Of a stretch of 64,000 nucleotides of DNA, positions 7,679 through 14,421 are shown piece by piece (the stretch's first letter is position 1; the number at the start of each line of letters is the position of its first letter). This DNA is from Pseudoalteromonas sp. MM1 (GTDB taxonomy: Bacteria; Pseudomonadota; Gammaproteobacteria; Enterobacterales; Alteromonadaceae), in assembly GCF_030296835.1 (NCBI RefSeq), contig NZ_AP027922.1, positions 1,426,001 through 1,490,000 on the forward strand, given 5' to 3'. The notes beneath the pieces are model-generated. The model was not told the origin of the DNA, did not search any database, and worked only from the letters and a program-made list of their open reading frames with translations. Made by a program: the position numbers and the translations under genes.

Positions 7679-9120
7679 TGTTCGTCCTCTGTTAGCATGA
7701 GCGGAAAGTTTATTTCAAAAATAAGCCCTGACGGGGTGTTATCAAGCAGTTTAATCTCTGCTTTATGATGTTCTGCCACCTCCTTTGCAATACTTAATCC
7801 CAAACCACTGCCAGCACGTGGGTCGCCTTTACTTTTGTAAAAGCGTTCAAACACATGTTGTTTTTGCGCATCGGGTACACCTACACCTTGATCAGCCACA
7901 CATAAACGGGCTATGTAACCACTGTCTGTACTGTGAAGCTCGGTAGAGACATTAACTTCTTTATTTTGCGGGCTAAACTTAATCGCGTTTTCTAAAATGT
8001 TACGTAGCATTTGGCTAAGTGCAAACGAATCGCCACTAATCATTAAGTTATCATCACCCTGGTAGGTAATGATCACGCCACGTTGAATCGCCGATACCGC
8101 AACATCTCTACACACAGACTTTACCAGCTCCGGCAACGAAAGCGTTATTAATGGCTGGCTATGAAAACGATGCGCAAGGGTTGCTTGGTTTAACAGTTGG
8201 GTCACGGTGCTGTCGAGTAAATCTGTTGAGTATAAAACACGATTTAACTGCTCTGTTCTTATTTTTTCATCGCTTTCTTCAATGGCATTTTGCGCTTGGC
8301 TTTTAAGGCCTGCAAGGGGCGTTCTTATTTGATGGGCCACTTCGCCGGTAAAGCGTTTTAAATGATTAAGCGAGACTTCTAATTGTGATATAAAATGGTT
8401 AATGGTTGACACTAAATCGGCCATTTCTTTAGGAACTGACATGTCAATCGGGCGCAAGTCAGTAGGCGAACGTTTGCGTATTTTTTTATTTATACTGTAA
8501 ATAGGGCGCAAAATTTGATTCACTCCCAGCAATATAAGCACTATTGCGATTGCGAAAGTCAAAATAACCATTTGTATAACATTTAAATTCATTTCATAGG
8601 CGAGCTGATCGCGCGCTTGGGTTGTTTGGCCTATTAAAATATTTACATCGAACGATTCACCCACTTCATAAAGCTTATCTGAGAGTAAAATAAAGCGATA
8701 GTTTTCACCTTTGTAATCACCTTCCCAAAATTGTATCAGTAGGTTATCTCGCGGGTCATACTCTGTACGTTGCCACTGAGTGTTGGCTTTTTGCAAAATG
8801 TGTTGGTATAAGCCTTTGTAGCCGGTTAAGTGCTCCCCTTGATTTTGCGTTATTTGATACACCAATCTGTCATTTGAGGCCATCGAAAGAGTTTCGAATG
8901 TAGCGCTGGGTAAATCAACAATAATTTCGTGGTAATCAATGTGGGTATTTTCAAATATTTGTAAAGCAGCACTGGCAAGTAGCCTATCGTATGAAATTTG
9001 GGCGGCGTTTTTACTGTAATTATTAGCCATAAAATAGGTAATAAGTGTGATTATAACCATTAGAGTAATGGTTATTGTAAGTAGCTGTCGGCGAATAGAG
9101 GGGAGGGTTTTGCTATTCAT
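7675..9120 (-). CDS. TctE-like sensor histidine kinase
   Basis: This 481-residue membrane kinase has a TM helix near residues 10-30, a periplasmic sensor region of about 150 residues, a second TM near 183-203, then a HAMP-like linker and the catalytic core. The phosphoacceptor histidine lies in EVAHQIRTPLAGLKSQ. The ATPase domain shows the N box NILENAIKFSP, DQGVGVP and GSGLGLSIAKEVAEHH. The architecture resembles TctE, which senses tricarboxylates. It overlaps the response regulator by 8 bases and the binding protein by 4 bases, forming a three-gene unit opposite the porin gene. Confidence 0.9.
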   Translation of the reverse strand: MNSKTLPSIRRQLLTITITLMVIITLITYFMANNYSKNAAQISYDRLLASAALQIFENTHIDYHEIIVDLPSATFETLSMASNDRLVYQITQNQGEHLTGYKGLYQHILQKANTQWQRTEYDPRDNLLIQFWEGDYKGENYRFILLSDKLYEVGESFDVNILIGQTTQARDQLAYEMNLNVIQMVILTFAIAIVLILLGVNQILRPIYSINKKIRKRSPTDLRPIDMSVPKEMADLVSTINHFISQLEVSLNHLKRFTGEVAHQIRTPLAGLKSQAQNAIEESDEKIRTEQLNRVLYSTDLLDSTVTQLLNQATLAHRFHSQPLITLSLPELVKSVCRDVAVSAIQRGVIITYQGDDNLMISGDSFALSQMLRNILENAIKFSPQNKEVNVSTELHSTDSGYIARLCVADQGVGVPDAQKQHVFERFYKSKGDPRAGSGLGLSIAKEVAEHHKAEIKLLDNTPSGLIFEINFPLMLTEDEH

Positions 9121-9784
9121 TACACTGTGCTAAAAGGTAGCCTAAACCGCGCAGTGTTTTTATATCGACACTGCTATTTACCAGCTTTTTACGAAGCCTT
9201 GCTACGTAGGTTTCTATGGCGTTAGGGCTAGGTGAGTCGTCAAACGAATATAAGTGATCGAGTAACTCATCTTTATTAAGCACTTTACCTTGATGAGTTA
9301 AAAATATTTCGAGTAATCTAAATTCGCGTTGCTTTAAATCAATAAGCTCTTTAGCAATAGTGACCGTGCATGATTTTCGGTCAAAATCGAGATTGCCATA
9401 ACTAATAATGTCTTTACCTAAGCCTTGGTTACGCCTAAGTAGAGCGCGGCAACGGGCTTCTAATTCGCCAAAATCAAAGGGTTTTGTCAGGTAGTCGTCG
9501 GCGCCTAAGTCGAGTAATTCTATACGGTGCTCAACTTGGGCACGCGCCGTTAAAATTAATACAGGCGTATTTGATGAGCGAGCCCTGAGCTTTTTTAAAA
9601 TTTGTTCACCGTTTAAATTGGGTAAGTTTAAATCAAGCAAAATAAGGTCGTACTTATGGCGTTTTAACAGCGAATTAGCCACATCACCACTGGTTACAAG
9701 ATCTATACCTTGGCCCATTTTAGTGAAACGTTGGCAAATTGCTTCTCCTAATACTTCGTCATCTTCAACGGCTAAAATTCTCAT
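9113..9784 (-). CDS. TctD-like OmpR-family response regulator
   Basis: The 223-residue regulator has a receiver domain with the acidic pair in AVEDDEVLGE, phosphoacceptor Asp in LILLDLNLPNL and the Lys of LTKPFDFGEL, followed by a winged-helix domain ending in ETYVARLRKKL and IKTLRGLGYLL. I start it at ATG 9784 (MRILAVEDDE); the frame stays open to a TTG at 9799. OmpR/PhoB regulators bind direct repeats with 11-base spacing. Exactly such repeats lie before three nearby plus-strand promoters and are its likely targets. Tricarboxylate response is inferred from context. Confidence 0.9.
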   Translation of the reverse strand: MRILAVEDDEVLGEAICQRFTKMGQGIDLVTSGDVANSLLKRHKYDLILLDLNLPNLNGEQILKKLRARSSNTPVLILTARAQVEHRIELLDLGADDYLTKPFDFGELEARCRALLRRNQGLGKDIISYGNLDFDRKSCTVTIAKELIDLKQREFRLLEIFLTHQGKVLNKDELLDHLYSFDDSPSPNAIETYVARLRKKLVNSSVDIKTLRGLGYLLAQCNE

Positions 9785-9953
9785 TAAGCACACCTGCAAA
9801 GTCGCAATTAAAAAAATATCATTTTAAGTTGTGCAAGACACTAAACAATTACTGCTAAGTTTACAATACGCAAATACCTTCCTTTATAACAAGATAAGCT
9901 ATAGTTTTAGCTTAATAGCTAAAAAATACAATTGCCTAAAATGTAATTATCTT

Positions 9954-9987
9954 GTGACAGGTTTGTGACAGGTTTGCCCTGTAGATT
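9954..9987 (+). promoter_or_regulatory. Direct-repeat operator and -10 before the porin gene (site 1 of 3)
   Basis: GTGACAG occurs at 9954-9960 and 9965-9971, an 11-base period. Exactly 11 bases separate the second GTGACA from TAGATT (9982-9987), a -10-like hexamer. The arrangement recurs at 11476 and 13096. It mirrors the Pho box geometry, in which a PhoB-type regulator replaces the -35. It is the likely binding site of the divergent TctD-like regulator. Confidence 0.65.
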
Positions 9988-10057
9988 GCAACATGAATAC
10001 GCTGATACGCACTACACACAACTATAAATTTAATTAAACAAGGTAGCGGAGATAACT

Positions 10058-11383
10058 ATGGCTCAACGGTTCTCTAAAATATTTGCAGTAACAGGCGCAA
10101 TGTTAACTTGTGTTTCACTTCCTTCGTATGCTTCTTTTAATGGGCTTACAGAGCAAGACGAATTTAATATTAAGCTAAGGTCAATTTACTTTGACCGCGA
10201 TTACGACAACGACGCCAGTGACGACTCAACCTTTGCACAAGGTATAGAGCTCAATTATCAATCGGGCTATTTTAATGACTTAATTAGCGTGGGTGTCTCT
10301 AATTATACTGTACTTAATTACAACTCAACCGGCAGTGCACAAAATAATATTTTACCTGCAGGAGATGAAAAAGGCGGCGTTGACGATAGCTTTTCTAAAT
10401 TTGGTCAATATTTTATCGACGTTAAACTTGGCAATAATGGCCATGTAAAAATAGGCGGGCAAAAAACCAAAAGCATGCTGTTAAAAAGCTCGGGTAGCCG
10501 CGCAATTCCTAATACGTTTAGAGGGGTATTTGGTGACTACAAGTTTGGTAATACCAAAGTATATGGTTACGCCTACGATAAATGGAGCCGCCGCCACGAT
10601 GACAAATGGGAAGATTTTTCTACCGATCAGTCAGACAAAGGCGCGATTAGTGTAATTTGGGGGGTGGGCGCAAGCTACAAAAAAGAGGCGCTAAAAATAG
10701 ACGCGGAGTATTTAAATTCTCACGATTACTTATCAAAGTTTGGGCTTAAAGGCAGCTACGCTATTAAGCTCGATCAAAGTAAGTTAACCCTTTCAAGCGG
10801 CGTATTTACCTCACAAGACGATGGTGATTTATTTGTAACCGGCGCAGAGGGGGGCGATTTAGATGATGAAGATGCACTCGGTGCGGTTTCAGGCGTTACT
10901 AAAAGTGAAAACGATGGCTTTGCCTACTACCTAGATGCGAATTGGAAAAAAGATATTTGGACACTAGGCGCCGCATTTACCAAGGTGAACGATGCCTGGA
11001 TTGAAGATAATTTTAGTGGCGATCACGGGACTAACCCGTTTCCCACTCGTTCATTAATTGGCGCAGATTTAACAAACCAAAATGAGTCAACCTGGCAGGC
11101 TCGCTTAGGCGTTGACCTAAAAGCAGTGGCACCAGGTTTAACCACAAAATTTTATTACACCAGCGGTAGTGATGCAGAAAATTCGGCCCTTGGTAAGGCT
11201 GGTGGTACAGCCGATGAAAAGTACTGGGCAATTGATACACGCTATAAAGTAGCCACAATTAAGGGCTTAAGCCTACGCTGGTTATTTTTAGATTACACCA
11301 CAGATGAAACTGGCAGTGTTGATGGTGTAAAAGGCGATAGAGCCGATCACCGTGTTTATGTAGATTACACCATTAAGTTTTAA
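10058..11383 (+). CDS. OprD-family outer-membrane porin (OpdH-like)
   Basis: The 441-residue protein has a signal peptide (cleaved after SYAS, near residue 26) and alternating beta-strand sequence ending in VYVDYTIKF with the terminal aromatic residue of outer-membrane barrels. The early segment KLRSIYFDRDYDND is typical of OprD-family channels. In Pseudomonas aeruginosa the homologous OpdH lies next to tctDE and tctCBA and takes up aconitate-type tricarboxylates. The same neighbourhood here supports a tricarboxylate channel, but the substrate is inferred. It is divergent from the regulator gene and preceded by direct-repeat site 1. Confidence 0.82.
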   Translation: MAQRFSKIFAVTGAMLTCVSLPSYASFNGLTEQDEFNIKLRSIYFDRDYDNDASDDSTFAQGIELNYQSGYFNDLISVGVSNYTVLNYNSTGSAQNNILPAGDEKGGVDDSFSKFGQYFIDVKLGNNGHVKIGGQKTKSMLLKSSGSRAIPNTFRGVFGDYKFGNTKVYGYAYDKWSRRHDDKWEDFSTDQSDKGAISVIWGVGASYKKEALKIDAEYLNSHDYLSKFGLKGSYAIKLDQSKLTLSSGVFTSQDDGDLFVTGAEGGDLDDEDALGAVSGVTKSENDGFAYYLDANWKKDIWTLGAAFTKVNDAWIEDNFSGDHGTNPFPTRSLIGADLTNQNESTWQARLGVDLKAVAPGLTTKFYYTSGSDAENSALGKAGGTADEKYWAIDTRYKVATIKGLSLRWLFLDYTTDETGSVDGVKGDRADHRVYVDYTIKF

Positions 11384-11403
11384 ATAACCCTTCGACAGGT
11401 TTT

Positions 11404-11435
11404 AGCGCGCACCATGCAAATGGTGCGCGCTTTTT
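11404..11435 (+). terminator. Intrinsic terminator of the porin gene
   Basis: A GC-rich stem (GCGCGCACCA / TGGTGCGCGC) with a short loop is followed by T5, about 20 bases after the porin stop codon. Confidence 0.85.
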
Positions 11436-11475
11436 AGTTTTTATAATAGTTACTTTTTTAATCAATTTTCAATTC

Positions 11476-11509
11476 GTGACAGGTTAGTGACAGTTTGGCT
11501 CCTTATTCT
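11476..11509 (+). promoter_or_regulatory. Direct-repeat operator and -10 (site 2 of 3)
   Basis: GTGACAG occurs at 11476-11482 and 11487-11493. An 11-base gap leads from the second GTGACA to TATTCT (11504-11509). The geometry is the same as at sites 1 and 3. It would drive the 60-residue peptide and the PrpF-family gene. Confidence 0.65.
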
Positions 11510-11574
11510 TAAAAAAAGGGCAACGTTTTTATAACGGCGTTACGTGTTTTTTATTGCATTGATAGGGCGAAATT

Positions 11575-11757
11575 ATGAATTCATCACTTACTACATCTCA
11601 GTTAAAACCGATGCCGAGAGCGGTTCACTTTCGTGCTAATAGCAATCAAGTGACAGCAGCTACAGGGACTGCAAGTAATACTAATTTTGCCCCTCAATCT
11701 TTGCAAAGCAAACAAGAGCAAGTGCAAGAGTGCGTGGTTATTTTAAGTAATAACTAA
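11575..11757 (+). CDS. Small hypothetical protein before the PrpF-family gene
   Basis: This 60-residue frame starts at the first ATG after the promoter with site 2 and has a plausible ribosome binding site (AGGGCG). It ends 42 bases before the isomerase gene. The product is rich in Ser, Gln, Asn and Thr, has no membrane segment, and holds a single Cys near the end (QECVVIL). I recognise no family. It may be a real small protein or a translated leader controlling the next gene; it could also be a chance frame in a long 5' leader. Confidence 0.5.
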   Translation: MNSSLTTSQLKPMPRAVHFRANSNQVTAATGTASNTNFAPQSLQSKQEQVQECVVILSNN

Positions 11758-11799
11758 CCCATTTCTGCTCATTTAAATTGAATTAGAAGCTGGATTATT

Positions 11800-12903
11800 A
11801 TGACTATTCAAAAAAAAATACCTTGTGTCATTATGCGTGGCGGAACATCTCGCGGGACTTATTTTTTAGCCAACGATTTACCTAGAGAGTGGGAAAAACG
11901 CAAAGAAATTTTAACGGCAGCAATGGGCTCAGGCGACCCGCTACAAGTAAATGGTGTAGGTGGTGGTAATTCGCTTACCAGTAAGGCGGCTATTATTTCG
12001 CGCTCAACCGACCCTGATGCCGATATTGACTACTTATTTGCGCAAGTCTCAATTGAGCAAAATGAAGTAGATATAACGCCTTCGTGCGGTAATATTTTAT
12101 CCGGTGCTGCGCCTTTAGCTATTGAGTACGGTCTAGTAACAGCAAATGATGGCGAAACAAGAGTAAGAGTAAAAAACGTAAATACAAACACGCTTATTGA
12201 GGTTGTAGTACAAACGCCTAACGGTTTTGTTGAGTACGAAGGCGATGCCACCATTGATGGCGTGCCAGGCTCGGGTGCCCCTATTTTGCTGAAGTTTTTT
12301 GATGTGTGTGGCACAAAAACAGGCGAGCTTTTGCCTACAGGCTCTGCCCGCGATACCTTTGATGGCGTAGAGGTTAGTTGTGTAGATGCTGCCATGCCAA
12401 TGGTACTAATACCGGCGCAATCACTGGGTGTAAAAGGCTCTGAAACTAAACAAGAGCTTGATGCAAACAGCGAGTTACTGCAAAAAATTGAAAGCATTCG
12501 TTTGCAAGCTTCATTAAAAATGGGCCTAGGGGATGCCACCGGAAAAGTGATTCCAAAAGTCGGTTTGCTGTCGGTTCCACAATTTGGCGGTACAATTACC
12601 TCGCGCTATTTTGTGCCGCAAAATTGCCATACCAGCCATTCGGTAACCGGTGCAATTTGTGTGAGTGTAAGTTGTATGTTGCCAGGTAGTGTGGCGTACG
12701 ATTTGATCACCCCACAAACCTCAAATCAGCAAAGTATTGTGGTTGAACACCCCAGCGGTAAAATTGATTTACTCCTAGAGGGTAGCTTTGAGAACAATAC
12801 ACTCGATATAAAATCGGCAGGGTTAATGCGCACTGCCAGAATGTTATTTAAAGGCGAAGTACACATACCTGCAAAAGTATGGGATGAAAGTAAAATTGCT
12901 TAA
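11800..12903 (+). CDS. PrpF-family isomerase (aconitate / 2-methylaconitate or 4-oxalomesaconate type)
   Basis: The 367-residue protein belongs to the PrpF family, which has the diaminopimelate epimerase fold and shifts double bonds or cis-trans geometry in unsaturated tricarboxylates. It begins KIPCVIMRGGTSRGTYF and contains GVGGGNSLTSKAAII with the conserved Lys and DITPSCGNILSGAAP with the catalytic Cys; HTSHSVTGAI lies near the C-terminus. No 2-methylcitrate or gallate genes are visible, so neither PrpF nor GalD can be assigned. With an OpdH-like porin and Tct genes around it, it probably converts an imported aconitate-like acid to a TCA-cycle isomer (inference). Confidence 0.85.
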   Translation: MTIQKKIPCVIMRGGTSRGTYFLANDLPREWEKRKEILTAAMGSGDPLQVNGVGGGNSLTSKAAIISRSTDPDADIDYLFAQVSIEQNEVDITPSCGNILSGAAPLAIEYGLVTANDGETRVRVKNVNTNTLIEVVVQTPNGFVEYEGDATIDGVPGSGAPILLKFFDVCGTKTGELLPTGSARDTFDGVEVSCVDAAMPMVLIPAQSLGVKGSETKQELDANSELLQKIESIRLQASLKMGLGDATGKVIPKVGLLSVPQFGGTITSRYFVPQNCHTSHSVTGAICVSVSCMLPGSVAYDLITPQTSNQQSIVVEHPSGKIDLLLEGSFENNTLDIKSAGLMRTARMLFKGEVHIPAKVWDESKIA

Positions 12904-12905
12904 CT

Positions 12906-12951
12906 TATACCAACCTAAAAATAGCTCATTTAACTAAGCTAAATTGGTATA
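12906..12951 (+). repeat. Palindromic intergenic element TATACCAA...TTGGTATA
   Basis: The eight-base arms at 12906-12913 and 12944-12951 are perfectly complementary, with an inner TAGCT/AGCTA pair. From general knowledge, such ATACCAA/TTGGTAT palindromes are common between genes in marine gammaproteobacteria. Only this copy was noticed in the window. Confidence 0.4.
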
Positions 12952-12972
12952 GAGCCTTAGTGCACCAACCTT

Positions 12973-13008
12973 AAATGCGATAACAGATTGTCTGTTATCG
13001 CATTTTTT
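12973..13008 (+). terminator. Intrinsic terminator after the PrpF-family gene
   Basis: A 13-14 base stem (AATGCGATAACAGA / TCTGTTATCGCATT) with a tiny loop is followed by a T-run. Confidence 0.85.
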
Positions 13009-13095
13009 ATACCCTTAATAAAAATAATTAAAAGTAAATACATTTAAAAACAGAAGCCTATAAATAATTTTAAATTAATGGATAGTTTGGCATCG

Positions 13096-13129
13096 ATGAC
13101 AGGTAGATGACAGTTTCGGCTATTAGTCT
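13096..13129 (+). promoter_or_regulatory. Direct-repeat operator and -10 before tctC (site 3 of 3)
   Basis: ATGACAG occurs at 13096-13102 and 13107-13113. After the second ATGACA an 11-base gap leads to TAGTCT (13124-13129). Repeat spacing and distance to the -10 equal those at sites 1 and 2. Confidence 0.65.
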
Positions 13130-13235
13130 AGCTGTTGTTAACTTCTTTTAACGAAATACTTTCATCTACGTAATAGATGCAATGACGTTATTAGGACCTA
13201 TTTAAATAATTGCAGCGAATAACAGAGGTCAAATT

Positions 13236-14348
13236 ATGAAGATTACATTAAGTACTTTTGCACCTAATCGACTAAAAGCAATGCTTGTTGTGTTAGCAGC
13301 AAGCACTTGTATCAGCTCAGCTTATGCAAACAATAACGACGAAGTAAGCTTTGATGGTGAGCGAGTAGAGTGGGTTGTGCCTTTTAAAGAAGGTGGCGGC
13401 TCTGACACATGGGCTCGTTTTTTTGGCCCGCGTTTTTCTCAGCACTTAAATGGCAAGCCTGTGGTTGTGGTTAAAAATATTCCAGGTGGTGGCTCAACTA
13501 AAGGCGCTAACCGGTTTGAGCGCCGAGGTAAGGCTAATGGTTTAAATGTATTTAGTACTTCTGCCTCTACGCAAATTCCTTACTTACTAGGTGACTCGCG
13601 CGTTAGATACGATGTAAAACGCTGGAATGTCATTATGGCCACACCGACGGGGGCGGTAGTATATGTGCGCCCAGAGCTTGGTATTAAAAACGCATCAGAG
13701 CTTGCAAAATTACAAGGTCAAAAACTTAAATTTGGTAGCCAACGTGCAGCATCAATGGACTTAGTGGGTTTATTAGCCTTCGACATGCTTGATTTAGACA
13801 TACACGCCATTTTTGGTATGAAAGGCCGTGGCAGCGCCCGTTTATCGTTTGAACGTGGCGAGGTGGATATCGACTTTCAAACTACCTCTGCCTACTTAAA
13901 AAAAGTACAACCACTCGTTGATGAAGGCAAAGCCATTCCACTTATGTCGTTTGGTGTACTTAATAAAGAAGGCAAAATTGTTCGCGACCCAACATTTCCT
14001 GACTTACCACACGTAGGCGAAGTATACGAAATGATCCACGGCAAAAAGCCAACGGGCGTGGAATACAACGTATGGAAAACCTTTTTTGTAGCGGGCTTTG
14101 CAGCGCAAAAAGGCCTGTTTTTACCAAAAGGCACACCTGATGACGTTATTGCATCTTGGCGCAGTGCAGCTCAACGCGTAATTGATCAAGACAACTTTCA
14201 AGAAGAGTCTGAGCTAGTACTTGGCCAATACCCGCAACTTGTACACGAAGATGCGGTAAACACACTTAATTCAGCACTTACAATTTCTGAAACTGACAAA
14301 CAATGGGTAAGAAATTACCTTACAGAAAACTACAACGCGCGCTTTTAA
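13236..14348 (+). CDS. tctC: TctC-family tripartite tricarboxylate transporter binding protein
   Basis: This 370-residue periplasmic receptor has a signal peptide (cleavage near SAYAN, residue 31-32). The body is typical of the Bug/TctC family: VEWVVPFKEGGGSDTWARF, then VKNIPGGGSTKGANRF, and later LFLPKGTPDDVIASWRSA. It delivers substrate to the TctAB permease encoded next. Its expression is probably set by direct-repeat site 3. A terminator lies between it and the permease gene. The substrate is inferred to be an aconitate- or citrate-like acid. Confidence 0.92.
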   Translation: MKITLSTFAPNRLKAMLVVLAASTCISSAYANNNDEVSFDGERVEWVVPFKEGGGSDTWARFFGPRFSQHLNGKPVVVVKNIPGGGSTKGANRFERRGKANGLNVFSTSASTQIPYLLGDSRVRYDVKRWNVIMATPTGAVVYVRPELGIKNASELAKLQGQKLKFGSQRAASMDLVGLLAFDMLDLDIHAIFGMKGRGSARLSFERGEVDIDFQTTSAYLKKVQPLVDEGKAIPLMSFGVLNKEGKIVRDPTFPDLPHVGEVYEMIHGKKPTGVEYNVWKTFFVAGFAAQKGLFLPKGTPDDVIASWRSAAQRVIDQDNFQEESELVLGQYPQLVHEDAVNTLNSALTISETDKQWVRNYLTENYNARF

Positions 14349-14374
14349 TAAGCCTTGTTGATTTGTTGTACACA

Positions 14375-14404
14375 AAGTGGCTCGCATTCGTGAGCCACTT
14401 TTTT
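14375..14404 (+). terminator. Terminator between tctC and the tctAB fusion
   Basis: The perfect 9-base stem AAGTGGCTC / GAGCCACTT is followed by T-rich sequence and sits only 18 bases before the permease start codon. Partial read-through would give more binding protein than permease. Confidence 0.75.
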
Positions 14405-14421
14405 AACCTAAGGAGAGCAGT

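Larger units (their letters stand above)
12904..13235 (+). other. Intergenic region before tctC
   Basis: This 332-base gap contains an inverted repeat TATACCAA/TTGGTATA (12906-12951), a strong terminator (12973-13008), an AT-rich stretch, direct-repeat site 3 with its -10 (13096-13129) and a leader of roughly 100 bases before tctC. No further gene is visible. Confidence 0.6.

Noticed and set aside
11800..12903. PrpF of the 2-methylcitrate pathway, or GalD of gallate degradation
   Set aside because: Neither prpBCD/acnD nor gallate genes are visible, so the call is kept at family level.
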